Part shown: piece after piece, positions 41,710 through 50,077 of the stretch
How positions within the stretch are numbered: position 1 is the stretch's first letter
Layout: every line of letters begins with the position of its first letter
Translations under genes and position numbers: made by a program
DNA from: Nocardia cyriacigeorgica
Lineage (GTDB): Bacteria; Actinomycetota; Actinomycetes; Mycobacteriales; Mycobacteriaceae
Direction of reading: 5' to 3'
Length of the DNA: 64,000 nt
Assembly: GCF_029868385.1 (NCBI RefSeq)
Contig: NZ_JARWNX010000019.1
Location: forward strand, 27,933-91,932
Notes under the pieces: model-generated
Seen by the model: only the letters and a program-made list of their open reading frames with translations
The model's database searches: none
What the model was told of the DNA's origin: nothing

Positions 41710-41898
41710 CTACTTCAGGAATCGGGCGGCGATCCGCCAGAAGGTTCCACCCTCCATGGATTGGAAGTCCCAACTTCTGGCGGCCGCATGCGAGGCGGCG
41801 ACGATCGCGGGTACGTCGAAGTCGTAGCGGGTCGCCGTACCCTTGGCTTCCAGCGCGGCGATTACATAGGCAGTGGCGGTCTCCCTGGTTGCGTACAC
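41710..41898 (-). CDS. Small conserved-looking hypothetical protein
   Basis: 62 residues from GTG 41898, which follows GAGGGGAGAG at a normal distance; longer in-frame starts up to 41967 lack this signal. Sequence features: an amphipathic N-terminal helix (TRETATAYVIAALEAKG), FDVPAIVAASHAAARSWDFQ and a C-terminal GGTFWRIAARFLK. No signal peptide or membrane segment. I do not recognise the family. Codon use is like its neighbours, so it is probably real and native. Confidence 0.55.
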   Translation of the reverse strand: MYATRETATAYVIAALEAKGTATRYDFDVPAIVAASHAAARSWDFQSMEGGTFWRIAARFLK

Positions 41899-42073
41899 GG
41901 CACTCTCCCCTCGTCGAGCGAACTCAGATACAGTTCGCTGCGCACCGGGGCTTCGGTTGGGCGACACGCCTACCGCAGCGACACAGCGAACATGTTTACG
42001 AGTTTTGTGCGAGGGATACGGCGGCGCCAGCGCCTATTGCGCCAGATTAGTGATAAACGCGCCAATTTCGGAT

Positions 42074-43108
42074 TCAGTGGGGCACATGCCGCCAGATCGG
42101 CAGCATCGATTGCGCGTCCAGGAGTTCGTCCTCGGCATGCACCGCCGCGTCGAGACGCTCGACAGCCGATTGCGAATCCAGACCCGAACCGATGAGCACC
42201 AACCGAGTGCTGCGATCCTCGCCGCGACGCCAATTCGTCGGCTCACACACGATATGGCGCCCGACCATATGCAGGACGAATTTGCGATGTTCACCGGCGA
42301 CCGCGAAAGCGGCAAAACCCTTGGCGCGGAACAGACCTGCCGGTGGGTCTTCCAGAAAGCCGGCGAGCAGCCGCGGATCGAGCGCCCGCGCGCTGGTGAA
42401 CGACGTCGTGACGTATTCATCGTGCAGATGACGATGACCGTCGGCGGGATCATGATGATGTTCGGCGAGCAATTCGTCGAAACTCAATTGCTGCGCCACC
42501 CGCGGCACCTCGCGCCGCGGTTCGTCGAAAAGCAATCCGGGTTCGATCCGGCCGTGGGTCGTGGCGTATACCGGCGCCGGATCGATGAGCGCCGCGATGT
42601 CCTCGCGCAGCGTCGCCAGCCGGGCGTGGTCGACGCGATCGGCCTTGTTGACCACCACCAGATCGGCCAACCGCAGATGGTCGGCCAATTCCGGGTGTCG
42701 CTCGCGATGGTCGGGGAACTGCTCGGCGTCGACCACTTCCACCAGCCCGCCGTAGCGGATGCGCGGATTGTCGCTGCCGACCACCATTCTGATCAGATTG
42801 CGCGGTTCGGCCAGACCGCTGGCCTCGACCACGATGACGTCGATGCGGGCACTCGGCTGGGCCAACCGATCGAACAGTTCGTCCAACTCGCCGACATCGA
42901 CCGCACAGCACACACAGCCGTTGCCGAGCGAGACCATGGCATCGACCTGGCCCGCCACCAGCATCGAATCGATATTGATCGCACCGAAGTCGTTGACGAC
43001 GACGCCGATCCGGGTGCCGCGATTATCGCGGAGCAGATGATTGAGCAGTGTCGTCTTGCCGGACCCGAGGAACCCGGCGACGATCACGACAGGAATCGAC
43101 TGGGCCAC
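42074..43108 (-). CDS. COG0523 (CobW/ZNG1-like) metallochaperone GTPase
   Basis: 344 residues. G1 loop GFLGSGKTTLLNHLL near residue 12, the metal-binding GCVCC (CxCC) at about 64-68, a Walker-B-like VIVVEASGLAEP and VVNKADRV (G4). A His-rich loop AEHHHDPADGHRHLHDE in the middle is typical of zinc-handling members. The C-terminal CobW_C domain contains RAKGFAAFAVAGEH. GTG start with AAGGTG before it. I see no Zur box, so zinc is only the likeliest metal. Confidence 0.9.
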   Translation of the reverse strand: MAQSIPVVIVAGFLGSGKTTLLNHLLRDNRGTRIGVVVNDFGAINIDSMLVAGQVDAMVSLGNGCVCCAVDVGELDELFDRLAQPSARIDVIVVEASGLAEPRNLIRMVVGSDNPRIRYGGLVEVVDAEQFPDHRERHPELADHLRLADLVVVNKADRVDHARLATLREDIAALIDPAPVYATTHGRIEPGLLFDEPRREVPRVAQQLSFDELLAEHHHDPADGHRHLHDEYVTTSFTSARALDPRLLAGFLEDPPAGLFRAKGFAAFAVAGEHRKFVLHMVGRHIVCEPTNWRRGEDRSTRLVLIGSGLDSQSAVERLDAAVHAEDELLDAQSMLPIWRHVPH

Positions 43109-43151
43109 CCGGACACCTTACTGGCATCGGCGGGCACTCTCCCCACGGCCG

Positions 43152-43184
43152 GATGCCCACCCGCCGCAGTGGCGAGTGGGCATC
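43152..43184 (-). terminator. Terminator hairpin after the amidase gene
   Basis: GATGCCCAC (43152-43160) pairs with GTGGGCATC (43176-43184). It lies 14 bp beyond the amidase stop on the minus strand and before the COG0523 gene, so it should separate the two transcripts. Confidence 0.6.
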
Positions 43185-43197
43185 GCAGCGCTGTGAT

Positions 43198-44697
43198 TCA
43201 GTCCGTCGGCGAGAAAAGCGCGGCGGCCAGCGTATAGGCGAGGTTGATCAGTTCGGAGGTGATCGCGGTGTCGTCCATGCCGAGCGCCGTCGCCAAGGGC
43301 ATCAGCAGCTTCATGACCGTGCCGACCACACCGTCGCCGGTATCCGGTGCGGTCGATTCGGTGCCGGGCTCGGTGGATGTGCCGCTCGACCCGCTCGGCG
43401 GCTCGGTGGTGCTCGGCGCCGCCTTCGGCGTGGTGGTCGCGGGCGCCGACTGCGCCTGCGGTGCGTTCGCACCGGGTGCGGTGCGGGAATTGTTGACGCC
43501 CGGTCGCTGCGCGGGCGCCGGAGCCTGCGCGGTGGTGGTGGGCGTCGGCGAGGTGGTCGGCGCGGGCTCGGTCCCCGCTGGAGCAGGATCGGTCTCGGCG
43601 GGTGCGGGATCGGTCCCTGCCCGTCCGGGTTCGGTCCCAGCCGGTGCGGGATCGGTCCCAGCCGGTGCGGGCTCGGCCCCTGCCCGTCCCGGCTCGGCCC
43701 CAGCCGGGGCAGGATCGGTTGCCGCTGGTCCGGACTCGGTCCCCGCCGGTGCAGCATCGGTCCCCTCCGGTCCCGGCGCGGCGTCCGCAGGCGGGGCCGT
43801 TGTCGTCGGCGCTGTGGGCGCCGGGGCTTCCGGTGCGGCCGCCGGAGTGTCCGGTGCCACCGCCGGACGGTCCACTCCGGTGTCGGGCGCCGCCACCGGG
43901 GTATCGCTCGCCGGGGGCGCGCCGAGCAGGAAGCCGACCAGGCCGGTGGTGATGGCGATGGCGTGCTTCAGCTGGCCGTCCGCGGATTCCAGTAGCGCCG
44001 CGTCCTCCGGGTTGGCGCCGTTGCCCATCTCGACGAACACATCGGGCACGGTGGTCAGCGCGGGACCGGCCACATCGGCGCGGGTCTGCAAGCCGTCGAC
44101 CACGCCCGCGTAGTTCGCGGCGGGGAACCCCGACGACAGGTAGGCATCGCGCACCGACTTCGAGGCCGCCAGCCCATCGGTCGACTGGACCCGATCGGCC
44201 GCCGCGTCCGGGATCGGCAGCTGCGGCACGATGACATGGAATCCGCGGTACTGCGCGGGCGCGCCGTCGGCGTGGATACTGACGGCGACAGCCGCACCGG
44301 ATTCGTTGGCCGCCCTGGCCCGCTCATCGATGCAACCGCCCCAGCCGCTGTCGTCCTGGCGACTGAGCACCACGCGGGCGCCGAGGCTTTCCAGCGAGGT
44401 CTTGACCAGCTGGGCGACATTCCAGTTGATGGTGTGTTCGGCGACCCCGTTGAGCGAGGTCATTCCGGTGGTCTGACAGTCCTTGGTGCCACCGCGGCCA
44501 TCACTGACCTGACGGGACAGATTCTCGGTGTGGTTCGGTCCCTGATGGCCCGGATCGAGGAAGACGGTCTTGCCCGCCAGCTTGGTGGCCATGTCCGGCG
44601 AGATCGGTTCGGCGGACGCGGTGACACCGGACAGGGTGACCGTCATCGCCGCGCTGACGGCGGCGCAGATACCAGCCTTGACGATGTTCGGCTTCAT
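43198..44697 (-). CDS. Secreted N-acetylmuramoyl-L-alanine amidase with repeat tail (Rv3717/Ami1-like)
   Basis: 499 residues. A signal peptide (KAGICAAVSAAMTVTLSGVTASA) is followed by an Amidase_3 domain (about 30-250). Zinc ligands by comparison with Rv3717: His in DPGHQG, Glu in GVAEHTINW, His in SIHADG; catalytic Glu in VFVEMGNG. The cysteine pair in TKDCQTT and GGCIDERA matches the disulfide of Rv3717. It should cleave the amide bond between peptide stem and muramic acid. The remaining 250 residues are unusual: a long Pro/Ala/Thr region with about ten heptapeptide repeats (PAGTDPA/PAGAEPG), then a short C-terminal helix region. The tail could span the wall or limit activity. ATG 44697 is chosen for the signal peptide. 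Confidence 0.9.
   Translation of the reverse strand: MKPNIVKAGICAAVSAAMTVTLSGVTASAEPISPDMATKLAGKTVFLDPGHQGPNHTENLSRQVSDGRGGTKDCQTTGMTSLNGVAEHTINWNVAQLVKTSLESLGARVVLSRQDDSGWGGCIDERARAANESGAAVAVSIHADGAPAQYRGFHVIVPQLPIPDAAADRVQSTDGLAASKSVRDAYLSSGFPAANYAGVVDGLQTRADVAGPALTTVPDVFVEMGNGANPEDAALLESADGQLKHAIAITTGLVGFLLGAPPASDTPVAAPDTGVDRPAVAPDTPAAAPEAPAPTAPTTTAPPADAAPGPEGTDAAPAGTESGPAATDPAPAGAEPGRAGAEPAPAGTDPAPAGTEPGRAGTDPAPAETDPAPAGTEPAPTTSPTPTTTAQAPAPAQRPGVNNSRTAPGANAPQAQSAPATTTPKAAPSTTEPPSGSSGTSTEPGTESTAPDTGDGVVGTVMKLLMPLATALGMDDTAITSELINLAYTLAAALFSPTD
43559..43768. repeat. Tandem 21-bp repeats (about ten units) inside the amidase gene
   Basis: Units of the form GGTGCGGGATCGGTCCCAGCC repeat in register from 43559 to 43768, with variants beginning CGTCC. 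Every unit is 21 bp, so copy-number change would keep the frame and lengthen or shorten the heptapeptide tail of the protein on the minus strand. Confidence 0.85.
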
Positions 44698-44731
44698 GTG
44701 CGGTCGGCGCTCCGGGACGGAGCGCCCCTCC

Positions 44732-44753
44732 CTTCCCACTAGCTTCCCACTAG
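44732..44753. repeat. Perfect 11-bp direct repeat upstream of the amidase gene
   Basis: CTTCCCACTAG occurs twice without a gap (44732-44742 and 44743-44753), 35-56 bp before the amidase ATG. It could be a regulator site or a small tandem duplication in the promoter. A GTCACAGCGGCAACCG stretch at about 44790-44805 resembles MtrA-type sites but is not a firm match. Confidence 0.4.
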
Positions 44754-44877
44754 CAACACCAAACCCAGTGGTTCACTCTGGTCACAGCGGCAACCGCAGC
44801 GCAACCCCCGTTATCGAAGTGTGATCTGAGTCACGACCGTTTATCGGCTGGGCCGTAGGAAGAGGCGTCAGCGCAGG

Positions 44878-45447
44878 TCAGGCCACTCGTGGCAGTTGCC
44901 GCAGGGCACGCAGCGCATAGTGCACCCGGGTCTTGACCGTGCCGACCGGGATGCCGAAATCTGCCGCGACCTCTTGATAGGCACGGTCGCGCAGGATCAC
45001 TTCCACCACCGCCGCCCGCTGTGAATCGGGCAGCCGGGCCAGGAGATCGTCGACCAGCAAACCGTCGACCAGACCATCGGCGAAGTCGGGATGGGAGTAG
45101 CGGACATCGCTGAGTTCGGAGACCTCTTCCCAGCCGGTGTCGCCGGGCCTACTGGCGCGCGCCCGCGCCATATCGATCATCACATTGCGCTCGATGGCCA
45201 GCAGCCAGGTCCGAATACTGCCCTTACGCTCATCGAAGCGGGCACAGGAGCGCCAGGCCCGCAGCAGCGTCTCCTGAACGGCCTGTTCGGCAAGGCCCTG
45301 ATCGCCGAGCGCGTGCATCGCCCGCCAATGCAGCAGGGCGCGATCTTCGGCCAGTACGGACGCGAGCCCGTCGTCGGTGCACAATCGGGCGCACCCTGCC
45401 CCGCACGCGGAACCGGAAACCATTCGAGCCGAGCGACAACCTGTCAT
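44878..45447 (-). CDS. ECF-family RNA polymerase sigma factor
   Basis: 189 residues. Region 2: LLHWRAMHALGDQGLAEQAVQETLLRAW and RFDERKGSIRTWLLAIERNVMIDMAR; region 4: LLARLPDSQRAAVVEVILRDRAYQEVAADFGIPVGTVKTRVHYALRAL. The start is uncertain: ATG 45447 gives a Cys-rich leader (GSACGAGCARLC), and ATG 45423 would keep it; neither has a good Shine-Dalgarno. No anti-sigma gene is adjacent, so control may be transcriptional or by a distant anti-sigma. The cysteine cluster near the N-terminus is odd for this family. Confidence 0.85.
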   Translation of the reverse strand: MTGCRSARMVSGSACGAGCARLCTDDGLASVLAEDRALLHWRAMHALGDQGLAEQAVQETLLRAWRSCARFDERKGSIRTWLLAIERNVMIDMARARASRPGDTGWEEVSELSDVRYSHPDFADGLVDGLLVDDLLARLPDSQRAAVVEVILRDRAYQEVAADFGIPVGTVKTRVHYALRALRQLPRVA

Positions 45448-45634
45448 GTAAGAGTTATCGCAGCCCGGCGGCCCGGTGACATCACTCTCACGACATCGAT
45501 TTGTGTGAATCGACAGAAATCGCCGATTCGACCGAATGGTCGGCACCATTCTGGTAGATCTGCGCAGGGAGATTCGGGGATCTCAGACCGGCCGCTCCGT
45601 GCGGCGAATATGCGGGATTCGAGGAGACATCGTC

Positions 45635-46021
45635 ATGCGTGCAGGCACGCTGGTCATCGCCGGGGCCATTGCTTCGGTCACCACATTGCTCGGCGGTGGG
45701 ACCGCTGCCGCCGCACCGTCCCCGGAGATGCCGCACGACGGTGTCTATATCGTCGGCGTCGATATCGCGCCCGGCCTGTGGGAGGCGCCGGGAACCCCCG
45801 ATCAGGCGCACGGCTGCGATTGGCGGCGGCTGTGGAAGGTCGAGGGCGACAACACCGATATGCGTTATGTCCGGGCCAACAACTACACCAGGGAGAATCC
45901 GGTCCGGGTCTTGATCGAGGCACACGATGTGGCGTTCCGGACGGTGAACTGCGGACCGTGGCGACAGCTACCCACCCCGCCCAACAGCGGTTCCGCCGGA
46001 GCCCTGCCCACTCGCGGTTGA
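45635..46021 (+). CDS. Small secreted protein with VG-DI-PG-type domain
   Basis: 128 residues. ATG 45635 follows GAGGAGACATCGTC. A signal peptide ends near GTAAAAPS. The mature part has GVYIVGVDIAPGLWEAPGT, a domain repeated in many actinobacterial secreted proteins and lipoproteins, then CDWRRLWKVEG and a second cysteine in TVNCGPW, which probably pair. Divergent from the ECF sigma gene, whose product may control it. No enzymatic residues are recognised. Confidence 0.75.
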   Translation: MRAGTLVIAGAIASVTTLLGGGTAAAAPSPEMPHDGVYIVGVDIAPGLWEAPGTPDQAHGCDWRRLWKVEGDNTDMRYVRANNYTRENPVRVLIEAHDVAFRTVNCGPWRQLPTPPNSGSAGALPTRG

Positions 46022-46143
46022 CGCGCGCCGCCCGACACCGATGAGGCGAGCCGGATCGCCTCACGTACTCGAGCGCGATCCGACGGCCTCGAACCATCGC
46101 GGTGACCGAGATTCGGCCGACCATTTCGGGCAGACTCGTGATC

Positions 46144-46545
46144 ATGATCGATACCGAGGGCACCGCGCTGTTCCACCAGACCATGCCGTTCACCGAACGA
46201 CTCGGGGTCGAAGTCCTCGAACACGGTCCCGCAATGGTGCGCAGCAGACTCGCTTGGGACGCCTCGCTGTGCACCCTCGGCGGGGCGATGCACGGCGGTG
46301 TGCTGATGTCGCTCGCGGACGCGACGGCGGCGGTATGCGCATTCCTCAACCTGCCCGAGGGCGCCACCGGGACCACGACGGTCGAGTCCAAGTCGAACTT
46401 CCTGCGCGCCATCCGCTCCGGCCACGCGATCGCATCCAGCACACCGCTGCATCCGGGCCGCCGCTTCATCGTGGTGGAAACCGAAATCCGTGATGACGCC
46501 GACGCGCTCGTCGCGAAGGTGACCCAGACCCAGGCCGTGCTCTGA
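46144..46545 (+). CDS. PaaI-type hotdog thioesterase
   Basis: 133 residues from ATG 46144; GTG 46102 would add 14 residues that are not part of the fold. Features: LGVEVLEHGPAMVRSRLAW, then GGAMHGGVLMSLADATAAVCAFLN (the conserved HGG-x-LADxA helix with the catalytic Asp) and TTTVESKSNFLRAIRSG. It should hydrolyse acyl-CoA thioesters; the substrate is unknown. A second hotdog gene lies about 1.2 kb away on the other strand. Confidence 0.85.
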   Translation: MIDTEGTALFHQTMPFTERLGVEVLEHGPAMVRSRLAWDASLCTLGGAMHGGVLMSLADATAAVCAFLNLPEGATGTTTVESKSNFLRAIRSGHAIASSTPLHPGRRFIVVETEIRDDADALVAKVTQTQAVL

Positions 46546-46690
46546 CCAGCGCCGCGCAAATCCGCACGGCGGCAACCTTTCCGCGAACTCCGTGTTCCCC
46601 GGCTCGGGCACCCCGACGGGTTGCGGCGGCCTCGTCCGGCATCCTACGATCCCGCTCGGCCCACCGAATATCAGCAGAGACGGGATTGCC

Positions 46691-47650
46691 TTGCCGAACG
46701 CGCATCCGGGACACCAGAGTCCGCGCCGCCGCTTCACCGGCCGCCGTTTCCTCGGCGCACCCGCCGCCGCGTTGATCGCGGTCGCCGCGGGTTTCCTGGC
46801 ACCGGCTCCCGCGCATGCCGCCCCCGCCTCCTGCCCGCCCGCCGCGGTATCCACGGCCACCGCGGCAAAGGTGCCGCTGCTGGATTGGTCGGAGAACGTC
46901 GGTTTCGACGCGGACGGAAATCTCTGGGTCTCCCGCGTCTTCCGCAATGTCGTGGAGCGCTACGACCGGGCGGGCAACCTCACCGCCACCGTTCCGGTCA
47001 CCTTTCCCGGCGCGGTTCGCCCTGGTCCCGACGGGCTCCTGTACGTCAACTTCGGCAACATCACCACGAGCACGATCATGAAGACCGGTGGTGTGGTGCG
47101 CTTCGACCCGTCCGCGCCGAACCCGGTGCCCGAGATCTTCGTCGACAATATCGGTATGGCCAATGGTGCCGCCTTCGACGATGACGGCTACCTCTACATC
47201 ACCGACACCGGCGGCGGCATCATCCGGGTGCGCCGCGACGGCACCATCGACCGCGAATGGACGGCGGCGGCGCCGCAGGACTTCGGCCTCAACGGCATCG
47301 TGGTGCACGGTGACGCGCTGTATGTGACGCTGCTGTCGAGCCCGACGGCGCGGATCCTGCGCGTCCCGATCGCCGATCCGGCCCATCCGAGCGTGGTGAC
47401 CGATCTGTCCCCCCAGTCGAATCCGCCCGCGCTGCCCGACGATCTGACCGTCGGGCCGGACGGCATGCTCTATGTGAGCACCGCGACCGGAAAGCTGGCC
47501 CGCGTCGACGCCGCCACCGGCAGCACCTGCATCGTGGCCGCCACCCAGCCGATCACCGCGCTCGCGGTATCCGCCGGGGCGGATCCCACGGTGTTCGCGG
47601 GCACCGAGGGCGGCGACGTCCTGCGCATCCGGTTGAACCAGGGGAACTGA
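46691..47650 (+). CDS. Secreted SMP-30/gluconolactonase-like beta-propeller protein
   Basis: 319 residues from TTG 46691. A basic N-terminus (PRRRFTGRRF) leads into a signal peptide cut near PAHAAPA. The mature protein shows repeated propeller strands: VGFDADGNLWVSRVF, AVRPGPDGLLYVNFGN, GAAFDDDGYLYITDTGGG, LNGIVVHGDALYVTLL and LTVGPDGMLYVSTATG. This is the SMP-30/Gluconolactonase/LRE-like family, which includes lactonases and strictosidine-synthase-like proteins. The catalytic metal ligands cannot be fixed by eye, so a binding or lactonase role is open. The start codon is tentative. Confidence 0.75.
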   Translation: MPNAHPGHQSPRRRFTGRRFLGAPAAALIAVAAGFLAPAPAHAAPASCPPAAVSTATAAKVPLLDWSENVGFDADGNLWVSRVFRNVVERYDRAGNLTATVPVTFPGAVRPGPDGLLYVNFGNITTSTIMKTGGVVRFDPSAPNPVPEIFVDNIGMANGAAFDDDGYLYITDTGGGIIRVRRDGTIDREWTAAAPQDFGLNGIVVHGDALYVTLLSSPTARILRVPIADPAHPSVVTDLSPQSNPPALPDDLTVGPDGMLYVSTATGKLARVDAATGSTCIVAATQPITALAVSAGADPTVFAGTEGGDVLRIRLNQGN

Positions 47651-47730
47651 CGCCGCCGGAACCGGTCGAGGGCACAGGCGGTAATCCGGGATCACCGCCG
47701 AGGCCCCGATTCCGGCGACGTCCGGCGGCC

Positions 47731-48195
47731 CTATTTACCGTGTGCCCGTAGCTGATAGAGCCCCTCGGTTTCGGCCACCACCACACCAGCGGCATCGGTG
47801 ACGACCGCCTTCAGCGTGAAGTCGGATTTGCCCGCCGCCGACGCTTCCTCGACGATCCTGGAGATCTCCTCCTCCGACAGCGTCGCCTCGGCCCGCACAT
47901 CGGTCTTGGCCGGTTTGCGGAAATAGATGTGCAGATCCTTGACCAGCGGATAGAACTCCGAATTATCGAAGGTGGCGATCGCGATGGCGCCGCCGAGGAT
48001 CTCGGCGACGGTGAACAGCACGCCCGCGTACATCACCCCGAAGTGATTGCCGTTGCCCTGCGCGGGCACCGAGGTGGCCGCATAACCGCGTCGTACCTCG
48101 ATCGCCTGCACACCCATCGTGTGCGCGATCGGGATGGTGTGCTCCATGGCCCCGTTCACGATCTCGGTGAAGGGAGGCGTTTCGACCTCGCTCAT
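47731..48195 (-). CDS. Hotdog-fold thioesterase-like protein (DUF4442 type)
   Basis: 154 residues. ATG 48195 follows AAAGGACTGTTGCGT. Core: GYAATSVPAQGNGNHFGVMYAGVLFTVAEILGGA is the hotdog helix, here with E rather than D near the catalytic position, followed by VKDLHIYFRKPAKTDV. Long in-frame extensions upstream to 48480 are antisense to the riboswitch and SMR gene and are not credible. Probable acyl-CoA handling; substrate unknown. Confidence 0.8.
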   Translation of the reverse strand: MSEVETPPFTEIVNGAMEHTIPIAHTMGVQAIEVRRGYAATSVPAQGNGNHFGVMYAGVLFTVAEILGGAIAIATFDNSEFYPLVKDLHIYFRKPAKTDVRAEATLSEEEISRIVEEASAAGKSDFTLKAVVTDAAGVVVAETEGLYQLRAHGK

Positions 48196-48360
48196 ACGCA
48201 ACAGTCCTTTCCACAGACTCGAGCATCCGGAAATACCGCCCGGACGCCATGCGTGCCGCCGGACCACCCCGATATTGGCACACCGCCAATACTGGCATGA
48301 CTCGACCGTCTGCGGAAGGTGGCTATCATCGGTAGCGAGGTCGCCCATTCCCGCGACCGA

Positions 48361-48400
48361 CCGGCCGATCGAAACCGTACCCGGGCAGCGACAAGACGGT
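48361..48400 (+). ncRNA. Guanidine-III riboswitch (mini-ykkC class III)
   Basis: The segment reads CCGGCCGATCGAAA, then CCGTACCCGGGCAG and CGACAAGACGG. It matches the guanidine-III core as I know it (CCGUACCCGG-CAG-GACAAGACGG), including the paired CCG/CGG that forms the pseudoknot. It lies directly upstream of an SMR exporter of the guanidinium (Gdx/SugE) type, with the Shine-Dalgarno (AAAGGA at 48408-48413) right after the pseudoknot. This placement fits guanidine-induced release of translation. Sequence match and gene context agree. Confidence 0.85.
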
Positions 48401-48422
48401 ATTCCCGAAAGGAATGACCGCC

Positions 48423-48737
48423 ATGGCATGGGCAGTACTGGTTGTCTCCGGCGTTCTGGAAGCCGTCTGGGCCACCGCACTCGGCAAATCCGAAGGTTTC
48501 ACCCGACTCGCGCCCTCGGCGGTGTTCGCCGTCGCACTGGTGCTGTCGATGGCAGGTCTGGCCTACGCGATGCGCACCCTGCCGGTGGGCACCTCGTACG
48601 CGGTGTGGGTCGGCATCGGCGCCTCCCTCACGGTGCTGTACGCGATGGCCACCGGCTCGGAGAGCATCTCGGTCCTCAAGATCGCCCTGCTGGTGTTGAT
48701 CGTCGGCGGGGTGGTCGGCCTGAAGCTGGCCCACTGA
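48423..48737 (+). CDS. SMR-family guanidinium exporter (Gdx/SugE-like)
   Basis: 104 residues with four membrane helices: WAVLVVSGVLEAVWATAL with the essential Glu13, FAVALVLSMAGLAYAM, GTSYAVWVGIGASLTVLYAM and a last helix ending GGVVGLKLAH. GKSEGFTRL after helix 1 is typical of SugE/Gdx rather than QacE-type drug pumps. I start at ATG 48423, 9 nt after AAAGGA; ATG 48414 touches the Shine-Dalgarno. The guanidine-III riboswitch in front makes guanidinium/proton antiport the best prediction. Confidence 0.9.
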   Translation: MAWAVLVVSGVLEAVWATALGKSEGFTRLAPSAVFAVALVLSMAGLAYAMRTLPVGTSYAVWVGIGASLTVLYAMATGSESISVLKIALLVLIVGGVVGLKLAH

Positions 48738-48739
48738 CC

Positions 48740-50077
48740 TCAGGCGACCGCGGCCTTCGGCGTCACCGGAATCTCGTCGGTGCTGGCGTCGGGCACCTCG
48801 GTACCACGGATCGAGGTGCCCGCCGTCTCCCGCAGGAACGCCCAGGCGACCAGACCGATCAACGCGGCGCCGATCATGTAGAAGGCCGGGAACAGCGTCC
48901 AGCCGGTCGATTCGATGACCGCCTCGTTGACCAGAGGCGCGGTACCACCGAACATCGCCGTCGACACGTTGTAGCCGAGGGCGAAACCGGCGTAGCGCAC
49001 ATGGGTCGGGAAGATGGCGGGGAAGGTCGCGCTGATGGTGGCCAGCTGCGGAATGTAGAACAGGCCGAGCACCACGAAGCCGACCACCGCCCACGCCGTG
49101 CCGACACCCATCAGCATGTACATCGGCACCGCGAGCACCGCGAGCCCCACCAGCGAGACCAGCCACAGCGGCCGTCGACCGACCCGGTCGGAGAGCCCGC
49201 CGAAGAACGGGATGCACACCATCATCACCAGCTGGCCGATCAGCATCATCGTGGTGGTGGTCGACTCGTCCAGGCCGATCGTCTTCTGTAGATAGGTCGG
49301 CTGGTAGGTGAGCAGGGTGTAGTTCACCACGTTCAACGCGACGACCAGTCCGGCGAGGGTGAGCAGCTCACGCCGATAGGAGCCGATCAGCTCACGCAGG
49401 CCGGTCGGCGGATGCGGATTTTCCGCGACCTCGGTGAAGACCGGGGACTCGTCGAGCTTGGCCCGCAGATACCAGCCGATCAGGCCGAGCGGAACCGCCA
49501 GCAGGAACGGGATCCGCCAGCCCCAGTCGTGCATGGCGTCCGAGCCGACGGCGAGCTGGCAGGCCAGCACGACGGCCGAACCGCCGACGAATCCGCCGAG
49601 GGTGCCGAACTCCAGGAAGCTGCCCAGGAAGCCGCGCTTGCGGTCGGTGGCGCATTCGGCCAGGTAGGTCGCGGCGCCACCGTATTCGCCGCCGGTGGAG
49701 AAGCCCTGGATCACGCGCAGCAGGATCAGCAGGACGGGGGCGAGCACACCGACCTGGCCGTGCGTGGGCAGCACACCGATGAGGCCGGTCGCGGCGGCCA
49801 TCAGCAGAATGGTCGTGGCGAGGACGGCTTTGCGGCCGATGCGGTCGCCGAGCGGGCCCCACACCATGCCGCCGAGCGGGCGCAGCACGAAGGAGATGGC
49901 GAAGCCGAGCATGGTGCCGAGCGTCCCGAGTTCGCCGGGAAAGAAGGCATCGGTGAGATAGGTGGCCGTCGCGGCGTAGACGCCGTAGTCGAACCACTCG
50001 GTGGCATTGCCCATCGCCGATGCGGCGACCGACCTCTTGATTCGCCCGGCTTCCGGTGTTCGGTCCGTCACGAGCAC
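48740..50077 (-). CDS. ProP-type MFS transporter (metabolite:H+ symporter family)
   Basis: 445 residues, twelve predicted membrane helices. Family marks: MGNATEWFDYGVYAATATYL at helix 1, PLGDRIGRKAVLATTI (the MFS loop 2-3 motif), GFSTGGEYGGAATYLAE (the MHS signature in helix 5) and GGLSDRVGRRPLW between helices 8 and 9. Relatives carry proline, betaine, citrate or ketoglutarate with protons; the substrate cannot be decided here. The start is GTG 50077, just after GGAGAGGAC. It converges with the SMR gene, only 2 bp apart. Confidence 0.88.
   Translation of the reverse strand: MLVTDRTPEAGRIKRSVAASAMGNATEWFDYGVYAATATYLTDAFFPGELGTLGTMLGFAISFVLRPLGGMVWGPLGDRIGRKAVLATTILLMAAATGLIGVLPTHGQVGVLAPVLLILLRVIQGFSTGGEYGGAATYLAECATDRKRGFLGSFLEFGTLGGFVGGSAVVLACQLAVGSDAMHDWGWRIPFLLAVPLGLIGWYLRAKLDESPVFTEVAENPHPPTGLRELIGSYRRELLTLAGLVVALNVVNYTLLTYQPTYLQKTIGLDESTTTTMMLIGQLVMMVCIPFFGGLSDRVGRRPLWLVSLVGLAVLAVPMYMLMGVGTAWAVVGFVVLGLFYIPQLATISATFPAIFPTHVRYAGFALGYNVSTAMFGGTAPLVNEAVIESTGWTLFPAFYMIGAALIGLVAWAFLRETAGTSIRGTEVPDASTDEIPVTPKAAVA

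Noticed and set aside
43559..43768. CRISPR-like array
   Set aside because: The 21-bp units are contiguous with no spacers, in frame with the amidase gene, and code a heptapeptide repeat.
47731..48480. Longer start for the hotdog thioesterase
   Set aside because: The added 95 residues would be antisense to the guanidine riboswitch and SMR start and show no similarity to the family.
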